Source: Seiridium cupressi
Taxonomy: Eukaryota; Ascomycota; Sordariomycetes; Amphisphaeriales; Sporocadaceae
Direction: 5' to 3'
Assembly (NCBI GenBank): GCA_036674765.1
Contig: JARVKI010000001.1
Span: forward strand, 1,082,264-1,146,263
Length of the DNA: 64,000 bases
In this document: one piece after another, positions 9,508 to 21,160 of the stretch
Numbering within the stretch: position 1 is the first letter of the stretch
How the letters are laid out: each line of letters opens with the position of its first letter
Position numbers and translations under genes: made by a program
Notes under the pieces: generated by a model
What the model was told of the DNA's origin: nothing
Seen by the model: only the letters and a program-made list of their open reading frames with translations
Databases searched by the model: none

Positions 9508-12071
9508 CCTGGGAAATAAGAATTGTGATGATTCCGGAAGACTCGAGGCCCATCTCTTGGAAGACAAGGAGGGCCAGGTCTAGGCGATGCTATTTGTATC
9601 CTCGGCCAAGCCGCATGTTGTGCGATCGCTTAGAGCTCCATAATCAATGGTGATTTTCTAATACCGATCAATTGCTCCTGTCGCAAAGATAACTTGTCTC
9701 TGCCCACGGAGGGACCTAGTCCTTGCATATATATTTAGCGCCGCTAGCAAATTCCATCAATGGGCTTCCTGCACCTCCATATTAGCCATATTAGAGGACT
9801 TTCAAGAGCTTGTTCCTGGAAATGTGGACCACTTAGCCGGGATACGGGCTCCGGTTCGCTTAGCATGTAGGGTTCTCCGCGTTTACCATTGCTACAGCCA
9901 AATGTTTCGAAGGACCAAGCATCAGTTACAATAACCGACCGGCCTCATTACATTAATCTAACGCTCCCAAAGTACATGAAAAAGGCTGCAAAGCTGGGGA
10001 AGTTCGACTCTTGACTCTGTGGTCACGCCCTGGAGCCAATGTAGACGATCTAGAACTGATCAATATAAAACCCGACTAATCAAACTCCTGGAAGTTCGGT
10101 TTACGTCCCCTCGGCTTCGGACCACTGTCATCGGGCCAGGTCCTCCGGCTTAGATAAGTTGAAACCCATAAATAGGGCAACTCAGACTGATTCATACCAT
10201 TGGTGTGAGCTCCTAGGCTTGGCTTCTTCAAGATTCATCCCCCAAGGTGTTCTGCTTCACGACACGGCTTGGATGATTTACCCCGCCAAATGCTAGCAGC
10301 GATGTTCCGCTCTGGGATGGCCAATTAGACCGGCGCCACGGCCTCCGGATCGCTTGATTTGGTAGGTCCAGTGCCAAGTCTCGGGCCCCGGCAGCGCGCT
10401 TTCACGTCGGGGTTAGCGATAAGGCCTCTCCGCACGTGGCCGTATTCCTCCTCCTCACGATGTCGCTTAACCAGCGTAGTCGTTGCTCCGTCCGGTTCGG
10501 CGACGACGCTACCCGTTGATTCTTTGCTGTCAAATACGGCTACTTCCGTCTCTGCTATGGGAAGATAGTGAAGAGCAGGGGGTCTCAAATAGTCGATGCG
10601 GCTGGACCATCCCTGCGGGCTGTTGCGGATGCATTGTATGTGAGCGAGGTGCATTAACGCCAAAGACCAGGGGCCAGATGCGGCGATTGGAGACTCGGAG
10701 ATGGACCAACCATTACTCAGGATCGCCGCTCGGTGGTATAGACCAAAGACTCAATTTCTCAGAACGCTTTCTCAGGGGGTTGACCATGGGCGAAAGAGCC
10801 TGCTTAGTTTAGGTCCCATGTGTGGATATCTATGGTGAAGTATAGTCTCAGAATCAATATGAGGCCCAGACACTGATTCCCATCTTGATCAGCTGGCAAG
10901 CAAATATGTCCCAGAAGTTAAACGAGGCAGCAGGTCTGGCCTTGGGCATAATACCACCTGTATCAAGACATGCATTGAAAGGGCGCGATGATAGTCGTGG
11001 TTGTGTGTGCCGGTAGGGACCAAGCAGGTCTGCCTGGTTCCTGATGCTCAGGTTGCTACTTTTTATTGAAGTTCGACTTTTGTGTTATATGTGGCTGCAT
11101 GCCGTATATTCACTGACAGAACGCCCAAGTATGCTTATAAAATCATGGAGGGTGATACAACGAATTTGTTGCAATGTTGGCACGAGCCACAGTTGCTCGC
11201 GATAATAGGTCAGGACAACACATAGTATCAAAAGAAATGGGCAAGCTGTTGTTTCTATTTATTTCTGCAACGAACAGACAGCGCCGAGGTGCAGGCTGGA
11301 AAGTGAGTCTACGCGGCCGTGAGATAGAATGATGTAGCAAAGCATCCAAACTCTCCCTTTCCCGACCCAAAGGTGTTTGGCGGACACAAAGTTCAACAGA
11401 GGACTCGTTGTAGCTCTTATCAATACAGTTAGCATCAATTGTCCGGGTTGACTATTGAAGGTTCCAGATATCATCATTTGCCAGTGGTGTATCCATTTGA
11501 GTGACCTGCTTCATTGCAGACCATCAAATCGCCTACCAGCCCACCAAAACACGTACTTTCCTCGGCAGCCATCAACATCAGTCCAGTAAGGCAGAACAGG
11601 AGATCCCGAGTCTTCTTTTCCTTTTCATTTTCCTTGTTGTGGAAACAACCAACAAGACACCTGCAAGACCCCCAAACGGATTCTCAAAGCAGTCACCCAG
11701 CAACGAGTGATTAGTCCACTGCCGGTTGCCCTGCTTCCTTTCCTGCCTATTTTTTTTTTTTTCCTCATCTTCCTCAGGCAACCTCCCAGAATCAGCCAAT
11801 TCAACTTCAGGTGTCAAACGTCCTCGGCAGCCCTTATTTGTTGCCCCGCGTCTTGGGACCCTTCACACTTTGTTCCTCTCCCACAAACACACCTCGACCT
11901 CAACCCCAGCTTCAGCTTCAGCTTCATCAAGCTGACACGACCAGCCAGGTGTTCTCTTCTTTCCCCAAACCATCCACCCAGGTGTTTCTTTCTCTCTTTT
12001 CGACCATCAAGGCTGTTCGACGATCAGGATTCTCTGCTTCAAATATTTCTCAGACTCGACAACATCTTGAG
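9508..12071. other. Long intergenic region, mannanase promoter and zinc-knuckle gene leader
   Basis: About 2.5 kb between two divergent genes. The part near 9508-10300 is the mannanase upstream region. 10325-10663 (minus) holds an open frame without an ATG or motif, so I do not call it. From about 11470 the plus strand becomes strongly pyrimidine-rich with T and C tracts, typical of a fungal promoter/5' UTR for the zinc-knuckle gene. Confidence 0.5.
9782..9838 (-). promoter_or_regulatory. Two GGCTAA (XlnR/XYR1-type) sites upstream of mannanase
   Basis: TTAGCC occurs on the plus strand at 9782-9787 and 9833-9838, so GGCTAA reads in the direction of the mannanase gene at about -275 and -326 from its ATG. 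GGCTAA is the established binding core of XlnR/XYR1 activators of plant-wall hydrolases. Functional use here is inference. Confidence 0.4.
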
Positions 12072-12605
12072 GTAAGCCATATCTTTTCCGCAATCATGAT
12101 CTCCCATAACATCACCATCCGTCTACCCTCGCGATGGTTTTGTCTCCTCTCCCATCACTGCCTCAAGTAGCGACATGTTTGGTGTACGAAAGTAGCCTCT
12201 ACATGCTGCCTGCCACAATTTCACCTCTTCTTCAACAAACCTCTGGCACCTGGCATTCACATCAGCGACCCAACTTCCAAGCCCATCCAAGCTCGTCACT
12301 TGGGCAGGTTTTCATCTTTCGATGCCTTTGGGCCAAACGGCACTTCCCTAGTTCCCCATTTTGCTTTGATGTAGTCTTTTCCCGACGAAACCTCTACCAA
12401 GATTTTCTTCACGTCTGGCACACGTCTCATCCATCGGTGTGTTCCACCACTGCTTGCTTGAAGACTGTGTTTAGTTGCCCACGAACCCTCGTTTCTTCCT
12501 TCCCATTTGATACAATGCGCCAAAATTACATCTCCGCAAATTCTACTGCTATTATTTGATTTGCCCTCGACGAATCACACAAGCTAATCCCAATATTAGT
12601 CACAG
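12072..12605 (+). other. Probable 5'-UTR intron of the zinc-knuckle gene
   Basis: GAG|GTAAGC at 12072 is a good donor. Before the start codon, GCTAATC (a branch-point-like CTAAT) is followed by TCACAG ending at 12605, ten bases before the ATG. Together they define a 534 bp intron in the leader. This is inferred from signals only. Confidence 0.4.
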
Positions 12606-12615
12606 ATAATTCATC

Positions 12616-14408
12616 ATGTCTTGGGACAACACTGATACAAACGGCGGCGACCAGTGGGGTGATGATGGTGCCAACGGTTTCAACAACGGCACCTTCGATA
12701 CTGGCAATGACGGCTTTGACGATGCTGGAACCGGCGCTGGTGATGGTGGCCGTCCCCGTGGTGCCTGCTTCAACTGTGGCGAGGAAGGGTGAGGATTCCA
12801 TCTCTATCGATCTCGTCTCACCATCATACTAACCCACGCTCTAGTCACAACAAGGCTGACTGCCCCAAGCCTCGTATTCTCCGCTGTCATCATTGCAACC
12901 AAGAGGGACATACCATTCGAAGCTGCCCTGATCCCGACTGCCCCCCACAGGAGCCCCGCGAGTTCACGGGTGAGTGCCGCACATGTGGAAAGGAAGGCCA
13001 TCGGGCCGCTGATTGTCCCGACCGCCCACCCATGATTTGCAAGAACTGCGGCGAGGAGGGTGAGTAGTCGAGTCCCAGTTCCGACCTTCTGCAATTAACA
13101 TTACCCATTTAGGCCATCAGGCATCTGATTGCGAGAAGGCTCGAGTCATTGACCGCTCGCATATCGCTGATGTCAACCCCGACGTGGCATGGAACAAGAT
13201 TGCATCAGCTTCAGCTGAGCGCGATATGGATGATGCCAAAGAGGGTATTCAAGAGTACTTGAAGAGTGCTCCCGAGATCACATATGTCGAACTCGAGAAT
13301 GCCTTCCGACAACAGGACATTGGTGTTTACATCATCGCTGTTGAGAAGCCTCAGCTGCTTGGCGCTCTGACAAACATGGACCTCCAGGGCAACCTGGGAA
13401 AGAAGTACACCATTACTTACCGCTTCGATCCCAAGCCCGCTCGTGAGCGCGAGCGCCAGTTCTTCCCAGAGAACACTGAAGACAACCTAGAGCGTCTCAA
13501 GGACGCCGGCGAGCCAGTCAACAGTGGCAAATTGAAGTGCAACAACTGTGATGAGTACGGTCACGTTGCTCGAGACTGCCCATCTGACAAGGTAGAGAAG
13601 GAGCAGGTGGTTGTCAAGTGTTTCAACTGTGGCGAAGAGGGTCACCGTGTCAGAGACTGTGAGTGCCCCGATTTGCTCACCAGTGAAGTTCTACCTAACA
13701 CAATCAGGCCCTACACCCCGTATCGACAAGTTCGCCTGCAAGAATTGTAACCAGCCCGGTCACAAGGCCTCGGAGTGTAAGTCGTGTTTTATCCCTCCCG
13801 TCCCTGGCTAGCCTTCGTCACTGACATGCAAAGGTCCCGAGCCTCGCAACCCGGAGAACGTTGACTGCCGAAAGTGCGGCGAGAGTAAGTTATTCTGACC
13901 AACTAGGAGTTGTGCAATTTGTTGACCCGTTCCATGCAGAGGGTCACTTCTCCCGTGATTGTCCCCAGGGTGGCGGCGGTGGTGGTGCCTGTCACAACTG
14001 CGGTCAGGAGGGTCATCGTGCCAAGGACTGTACTGAGCCGAAGAAGACGATTTGCCGCAACTGTGATGAGGAGGGCCATGTCAGCCGCGATTGCCCCAAG
14101 CCTCGAGATTGTAAGTTTGACAACCCCCAAGGCAGCGTATTGCTCTAGTCTTATGGCTGACTGTCTTTACAGATTCTCGAGTCAAGTGCTCGAACTGCGG
14201 TGAGATGGGCCACACCAAAGTTCGCTGCAAGCAACCAGTCCCCAACCCAGATGCTGATGAGGTTGGCGGCGATTCTGGTGCAGTTGACACCGCTCCCCCT
14301 GGTTCTGGTGACATGGGAGTTGATATCGGCGCTGCTGGAAGCGGCAACGATTTCGGCGGCGGAAACTCGGGCGCTGACTGGAATTCGGGCACAGCTGATG
14401 GTTGGTAA
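12616..14408 (+). CDS. Protein with eleven CCHC zinc knuckles (Byr3/GIS2/CNBP-like)
   Basis: Seven exons: 12616-12788, 12845-13059, 13113-13658, 13708-13776, 13834-13884, 13940-14110 and 14173-14408, giving 486 aa. All six introns are about 50-60 bp with GTGAGN or GTAAGT donors. Knuckles follow CX2CX4HX4C: four lie near the N-terminus, then a non-knuckle segment of about 120 residues (VAWNKIASASAERD... VYIIAVEKPQ) and seven more, with a Gly/Asp-rich tail ending DGW. Such proteins bind single-stranded nucleic acids and in yeast (Gis2) and animals (CNBP) act in mRNA translation and turnover. The count is high compared with the usual seven in GIS2/CNBP, and the middle segment sets it apart. Five knuckles are split by introns. 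The role is inferred from the family. Confidence 0.92.
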
Positions 14409-16934
14409 ATCCTAGAATCTGGCTTTTGTGGCCGATTCGACTCTCTTCTTGAGGGCATCATTGGTTCAAAAGGTCTTGGATGTCCTTGTGGAGTGTTTAC
14501 GCTTCAACATGAGTCCAACAACACTACGAGGATTGCCTATTATAATTCCACATCATTGTGAAGGATGTGATCTCATCTGACGGCAGGAGTATGTTTGGTT
14601 TGCTGGTTTCTATGGTCAGGGAGTGAAAGTTGGCATTAGATCCTCGGCATGATGCACAATACTCTCTTGCGGCTTGGCCAATCTTTGGGGATCTTCACTT
14701 GATCGAGGCACTCTAGGGGAATCATAGGTAGAGGAACAGGAACTCTAAGGATCTGATCTCAGGAAGTGATGAACCATGTCTGCGTATCCAATGTCGACCA
14801 CCAATTGCTGCTTTGCACTCGTGTCTCGCTTAGAGAACAGATAAGCTTACTGTCTGACCGTCACTAATACTCAGTAAACACTCTGACATTTCAGTCCATT
14901 CGGCTCGTGAACAAACGATAAACCAACTGAATGTTTTATTTTTGTACTTCTCTTAATATGTTTAACAGACCTCAGCCGTTTATTTAGTTCTCTTAGGGTG
15001 ATCTAGCACCGCTATCTCTTGGTGAGTTAGGCTTTGACCAATACCGCAACTCAACGCAAGCTGACAAGGGAAAATTATATACACGTAATCAATTCAGTTG
15101 TCTGTGGGCCTACAAAGGCAGAAATCAGGCTCGTTGAGTATTGCACGCAATGTTTAACGCCGCCACCTTATCAACTATTTCTTCGCGCCGATTTGTTTTA
15201 TGTACTCTCCTCCATGATCTGTCAGTCTCTGTGCGAAACACTGCTAGTGAAAACTTGATTACATCGTTGTCATTCAACAATTTCTGAGTATGTTGAGTAG
15301 CCCAACCAATAACTTGAATCTGGCTTTGATCAGGACTTGAAGTCGGTCGCGATGGTCCCTGAGCGCTGCTTTCCGGCACTTTGGACTCCTCGCTAGAACA
15401 ACGGGTATTACATCCTCTGTTGCGGCTTGGGCCGGCAACGTTCGTCAACGTTCACTAAGAGTTTGTTCTTGATTCTGCAAGATGCTGAACTGGACTTGAT
15501 GGCGGTTCGGCGGTCAGCGAAACCGGTGGCTTTAAAACTGGGCATCAGCCTGGCTAGTAGTTCAACATCCGCTCTGCCCAGCAGTATTTTGGGCCAAAGA
15601 GACTTGAACCATACCCCAATCTCTATTCGCATTGTCGCTGGTTCGGCCTAAATAATGGTGTTTGAGGCGAGGAGCTCGCGGTCGACCTGCGGCTGGAGAC
15701 CTGGAGAGAGGCCCTGTCATACACTAGCCCTTGTGTTCTTCTGAACGGTAACACGTAGCTGCCATCTTTCATAGTCGAATTTTATTCTTATAGGATAGTA
15801 AGTTGCTCAAGAAATTGAATCTCCCTGTCAAAGATAACATCCAAGACCATGTACGACAAAAAACAAACCATCATAGTCTACCCAATCAACTACTATGGAG
15901 TCTGCTTTCTCTCTTCACCAATCTGACTTCCATTTTTTATTTACGAACAGCCATTGACTAGAGTATCTTCACCATGGAAATTACAACAATTCACTTTTAT
16001 CACTGCCCGAACGCCGCAACTCCAAACACCGTGAAATCCTCCGCCGTCGACAACTTTGGGCGTCATGTCTTGTAGTGTGTATAGTGGTAATAATAACTAA
16101 TAAAAGATGCATTGGGTGGGTGAGATCTTGAGGATACACAGCCGCAATTGACTAGAAGACTCAGCTTCCGTTAATACAAGACAGCCTTGGTGCAATCTAA
16201 ACTGCTGAGCTCGGTTGTGGTGTATGTGAATATCAAATCTCGCATAGCAGCTAAAAGTTGAGCCTTTAAATGTATTCGCAAACGCAACCTATCCTTTTTT
16301 TGTATGTCGTTGCAACGTGAAGATCTTTCCTGGTAAAGATTTCCCATAGATTTGCCACCCAATGCAAAAAGCTCCATACACAACCGCACTGCTGCTGCGC
16401 GCGCTTCACACACCTGGGCGGTAATTGAAGACGTGTCTGTCGTGTGCCCTCCAAATTTGACAAATAGCAACCCCAAGTCCTGACTTGCTAAAGCACTCCC
16501 GTAACATCATTTAGCTCGTTCAGAAGATAGACCATCACCCCTCGCGTACGGCGCTCTTGTAATGACAAGATGTGTACTATCAAAGCTGCACAATCTGTAG
16601 AGGCCGCTGAGATCGAGGGGCACCAGTCGGGCGTTATGATCTGGATTCACTGCCAACCCACGCTTTCGCGGAATAGCATGGCATGCCAAGCATTCAGCCA
16701 ATACAAGTTGTGCAATTACCGTTGCTCAGTAAGCATATCATCCCCGAAGTTTCAGTTGATATAGATGAGACCTTCCTACACGTGATCCGGGACGTCTCAG
16801 GTACGAATTCTCGTGGATGAGCAAGCCAACGAGACATTGATGCTGACGGGATTTGCGTTCCGTGTTCTCAGGACGCGTGTCTATAAGATGGGGATTGAGT
16901 TCCAAAGGTAATCGTGGCCTCCCAAGATCTCTGG
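14409..16934. other. Long intergenic region between convergent genes
   Basis: About 2.5 kb, AT-rich in places, between the 3' ends of the zinc-knuckle gene and the Clr5-domain gene. It holds both 3' UTRs and the weak coding-like island at 15125-15632. I see nothing else. Confidence 0.45.
15125..15632 (-). pseudogene. Weak coding-like relic, minus strand
   Basis: Two minus-strand frames read like protein but neither has a good start. 15408-15632 contains WFKSLWPKILLGRADVELLA; 15125-15448 contains QIQVIGWATQHTQKLLNDND and a basic segment. They overlap and are offset, as expected from a frameshifted or spliced gene. No family is recognised. It could be chance. Confidence 0.25.
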
Positions 16935-18448
16935 TCACGTGTCGTCGCGAAATGACTCCTGAAATTTTGCGTGCCATTTATTCGCTGACTCTTCATCGTT
17001 GAGAGACCTGTAATGTTCCTCGAGCTCGTTGATCGCACGTTGGGTGCGATGGTTTTTGGGCCCTAGTCGAATACGCCGCGCGTGGTACGTTTTCTTGAGG
17101 TACTCTGCCGCTTCCTCGGGCTTATCCAGCCCAACCAGAATGCGCCCTTTGATCCGCAGCCATTGCTCATGTTGCTCTGGGTACTTCTTGGCAGTTTCTC
17201 CTGAGAAAAGCCATTTACCCGTTTCGTCCGCTATACGGTCTGCGTCGAGAAATTCTTGCTGGTCGACCAAGTATGACATGAAGTATATCTTCGCCTCATG
17301 CAGATTCCTGTCCATCTGCTCGTAGTGTACTGGGTCCATGGTCGCGTTATCTTCATCCGCCAAAGACTTCTCGATCCCTTTTATCGTGCTGTTAAAGATA
17401 GCAATGACAGCTTGTTGGGGAACAGCCCCCCATTTCTGCATCATTTTTGCGTAGACAGGATACACCGCCGAGAGCCAACGATTCGCCGGATGGCTGTTGG
17501 AGACGATGTCATCGAAATAAGCATTCAAGATGGGGCGGGCCACAAGCGGTAGCTGGACTGCCCCCAGGGTCCGCATCTGGGACAAGAAGTAACTCAGGGG
17601 ATGATCTTCGCCCAGTTTGATGGCGACCAGACCAGAAGAGTACCGCAGGAGCGAGTCGGCAATCCCAGGTCCCACGCGCAGCAGACTGATGACATTGTTC
17701 ATGGTGCACGGTACGAGCATCGGAGTTGCTTGATCGACGACCGCTGTATACTGGTCGAAACACTTGTTCAGGATGGCAAAGTTCTCGGGGGCACTGCGGT
17801 CTTTGACGAGGTTTTCAGTGGCGAGCGTGGTGCCATTCGACCAGCTGTCGGTCGGGTCACGGTCAAAGTCGTAGGGGAGGCCAGAAAGATCCCAAACACC
17901 TGTGGAAAACTGCCGGGACGTGAAGTCGCGGACGGCGTGCAGGCCAGCCTCGGTCAGTCTGAAGGTATCCGGGGGCGCCAGGTGGTCCGGCAAGGGCAGG
18001 GTGTACAGGGCACTTTTCCTTCTGCTGGGGACTAGGTTGGTGCTCTCGTCGGGGGCGACGACTCTGTTGAGACGCTTCTGCCACTTCTTGGAGCCCATGT
18101 TACGGCCCCGGATGACTAGCGGCCCGGTCGCTACCCCAGTTTTGGCCAAGCCCATGATTTGATCGGCATCCTTCGACTTGAGGTTCTTTAAGAGGCCCCA
18201 CGTCTTCAAGCGGCCTTTATACATCTTGTCACTGGATGCGCACTCAGCTTGTGAAGTCCGGTTGCGATGGGAGTTGATAATGGAGGGGGGTGGACTCACG
18301 AGGCATGAAAGTCGTGCTCTTCGGCCATGATGGCTTGCACCTCCTTCAAAGGCTTGTCTTCCACCCACCAGTGGTGCGTGATGATGTCCCTGTGCATTTG
18401 CCAGTCCTCCTCAGAGGCCCAGGCCTTTCCTCGCGGTGCAGACGACAT
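16935..18448 (-). CDS. Clr5-domain protein
   Basis: Two exons: 18300-18448 and 16935-18231, giving 481 aa; the intron is 68 bp (GTGAGT...CCAG). The start is the ATG at 18448 (MSSAPRGKAW), since the frame upstream has no ATG. The N-terminal 70 residues form a Clr5 domain: a Trp-rich helix (EEDWQMHRDIITHHWW), LKEVQAIMAEEHDFHAS and, across the splice, KMYKGRLKTWGLLKNLK. Clr5 in fission yeast acts in heterochromatic silencing, and the domain is common in filamentous fungi in proteins of unknown role. The remaining 400 residues are helical. A C-terminal part (EAAEYLKKTYHARRIRLGPKN-type sequence) resembles TPR-like helices. A nuclear regulatory role is likely, but targets are unknown. Confidence 0.82.
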
Positions 18449-19083
18449 GATGGCGCAGCGTCGCTCATGGTACTCGACCGAGGTGTTGATACCAAGTTGC
18501 GGGGTCGGAGGATTTGTTACCAAGCTTTAGCTTGGCTTCCGACTGACATGATACAACAATGCGGACAAAGGCGAACAGATGTTGCTGCTTTGAGTGGCGT
18601 GCAGGATTGTCATGAGCGCGAGAAGGTGTACTCCAAGATTACTAAGAAGACGGATGTGGTCGAAGAGCAGCGAGCCGCCAAACCGTGCCGGAAAATTGCA
18701 GTGAAGGGGCGCCGCCATGGGCGCGTCTGCGTTGGACGAGAACAAAACCTGGGTCGTCCCATTTCCAACCCCCCCCTGTTCCGCCGCCCACATGCAGTTG
18801 GGGATCACAGGCCCCGGCAAGGGAGCTCGCCTTACGTAGCAGTGTAACACGTCGTGCCAGTTGGAGAATAGCGGCGGCAGCTGCCCCCTGAAGGTGCATC
18901 GTTCAGCATCGATCTAACGACCAACACTCCATACTAAATAAGATTATGACTGCAGCTCGTGTGTTGCGGTTTGGGCTGCCGTTCTAGGTCAACCAGAACC
19001 ATCATTTTTTGACACCCCCAACACCAAGTACATATCCGTATGATGGGGGTTTATGTACTACGTACTCGAAGTCCTCTCCTCAA
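18449..19083. other. Intergenic, GC-rich then AT-rich
   Basis: Upstream flank of the Clr5-domain gene. Open frames at 18527-18850 and nearby are shadows of GC-rich sequence without motifs. No gene seen. Confidence 0.45.
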
Positions 19084-19356
19084 CCAACTGCTGATTATGA
19101 CTTTTGGGTTAGCTACCGGCGCGGGTCAGAGAACCGTCGCGCTGACGCACTAAGCCGACGACCAGGCCACTACAACTACAAGGGTAAAACCGGGCCCTTG
19201 TGGACGACCTCATTAAGGACTACCATGAACTGCCATTCAATGGACATGGGCGAATTCAAGACACTGAAACATGTCTAACAGAGATTCGACTGCGAAAACT
19301 TGAAAAGCGTCATCAAGAATCGTGGCCTTTGCAACAAAGCCATGGCTTCAAGACAT
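19084..19356 (+). mobile_element. Ty3/gypsy retrotransposon pol scrap (RNase H end plus integrase zinc finger)
   Basis: In one frame, YDFWVSYRRGSENRRADALS (from about 19093) is the conserved end of the Ty3/gypsy RNase H domain, whose consensus is like YRPGKEN..ADALSRR. About 20 codons later, in another frame from about 19197, DDLIKDYHELPFNGHGRIQD matches the H..H part of the integrase HHCC zinc-binding region. The element is therefore truncated on both sides and carries a frameshift. No LTRs are visible nearby. It overlaps the 3' end of the truncated VOC frame on the other strand. Confidence 0.75.
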
Positions 19357-19760
19357 GAGTCTCGCGGCGAACTACTGACAGCACCGCCGGAACGAGTGGG
19401 ACCAGCTTTCTTCTTGCCTATTGATATGCCATCTGCTGGCCATCCGACTCGGACTAAACACCCATCAGGTCCATTTAGACTAAACTCGAACATTCCCCAT
19501 TCCTTAATCTCGGGCTTCTTCGCCGGCTCAATAATCTCATCGGCGAACTCCACCGCCAGTGCTTTTACATCTTCGGAATAGACATATATCCCAAAGAGAT
19601 TCTTGAATGGCTCCAACCACCCTTCTTCGCTTGATCCGAGCTCCCTCAAATGAATATCAGAACCGTTAGGGTGAGAGAGCATGAGATATCGGCTCCACTT
19701 GTGCGCTTCTTCCTGGGACGGAGGGGTGAAACCACCGGACGAAGAACTGAGTCGCCGAGG
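19275..19760 (-). pseudogene. Truncated VOC / glyoxalase-fold protein
   Basis: The minus-strand frame is open from a TAG at 19761-19763 down to 19275, but its first ATG (19682) lies inside the conserved fold: upstream in-frame sequence EEAHKWSRYLMLSHPNGSDI still reads as protein. The end of the fold is present (GMFEFSLNGPDGCLVRVGWP), typical of vicinal-oxygen-chelate proteins. The N-terminal half is missing or lies on an exon I cannot find, and the last 45 residues are not family-like. Those last residues run antisense through the retroelement scrap, so the natural 3' end seems to have been replaced. Probably non-functional. Confidence 0.6.
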
Positions 19761-21160
19761 CTATGCTGGAGCATGGGAGAATGGTCGTGATGCGTGAGCG
19801 TTTGGACATTGCCTACGTCCCTCCCCTCTACGGAACTGATTAAGGTGATCGCGGACACTTAAGCAGTCAGATTGAATATCCAAGTACTGATTTATTATAC
19901 TCACGGTCTCAAGCAACTCGTGGGGGGCAGAATGCGAAAAAGGGTGAAGTGCCGTGCTAGTTAAAGCGGGTTATGGTATGGTATATGCGACGTATGCGCA
20001 GCTATTAAATTGGTGTCATGACCACTGAATTCAAAAAGCATGCTCGAGGGGTACTCTGAAAAGCGACAGACGAGCACCAACCTGTCCGGTTTGCTTAAAT
20101 ACTATTATGGTGTAAATTGCTTTCAATAATCACCTAGAAGAGGTGGAAAAGGCACAAAGGTTCGTATTCGACAGACGAATGACACAAAGTATACAGCAAG
20201 CTATAACGAGGGATGGCCATGCTATATCGTGGAAGAAAGAGCTACAAAACATGATCATATTATATTAGTTACGATTAGCAATAAAGATACTACGTCGGTT
20301 CGTGAGGCTGGGGTCCGCCCGTTATCAAGTCAGCGGGTCGCTAACTAGTAGCCAAGACTACACACTGCCTCGTGAGATGTCATATAATCACACGTGCCAC
20401 TCAAGTCTCTCACGCGTCTAGAGACAGTGGCTGTGATGAATTAAGCCTCACGGGCCGCTGATGTATTCTGGAACCGGGCTTCGACGTAGGGGCTAGGACA
20501 CAGTGGTTGTCCCGGGTTATCAATCAATACAGTGGCACAGGTGTTCTTGATGAAATTTACTCTGTGCCAGCTGCTCGCCTGAAAAGGCCGGCTTTCCAAT
20601 GTAGACCCGGGGATTCGTGATATCTGAGTCAGTGTATGCTCTTGGGTTTCGTCACCAACCTACCTCCAGAAGCTTGTGAACAGAAGTGATGCCAACACCC
20701 TTCTGAAAAGGTACGGCGTAGGAGAGTCCCGGAGAGAGGGGGGTAAAGCGAAGGTGTTGTGTCAAGCTTCTCTCGTCGTCAAATGTGATCAACCCACGAC
20801 CATAGACTGAGCTGTGTGCGGCATTTTTGCCACTGGCCAGAGTACGAATCAGCGAACTGAAAGGAAGAGGGGTCAGTAATGCGAGTGTGGGCAGCAAGGC
20901 AAAGTGAAGTATCTATCATGAACTGTCGACCTGATTGTTGAGTGATCGATCGAGGAACAAAAGTCGACGCCAGAAGCAGGCTTCTGATTGGAGCGGGATC
21001 AGGCCATGTGGGCCTGGAGCGATCAAAAACGGCCGCCTTGACTGCGACACACGAATTATATTACAGAGATTCCAGCCCTTCCACCCCTTGCGTGCTGCAC
21101 CTTGCAGTCATCTCCAACCAACAGCTCCCAAAGCAAACGTCCGTTACAAGTCGACGCTAG
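19761..21160. other. Intergenic, no gene seen
   Basis: About 1.4 kb with only short unsupported frames, such as 20652-20897 on the minus strand. Composition is mixed. The missing 5' part of the VOC gene was looked for here and not found. Confidence 0.45.

Noticed and set aside
10325..10663. Minus-strand 112-codon frame in a GC-rich patch
   Set aside because: No ATG start except internally, no domain and poor splice partners; likely a compositional open frame.
16171..16476. Minus-strand 101-codon frame
   Set aside because: No recognisable motif, no upstream exon and overlapping frames on the same strand.
20652..20897. Minus-strand 81-codon frame upstream of the DUF7918 gene
   Set aside because: No ATG in good context and no family resemblance; not joined to the missing VOC 5' half.
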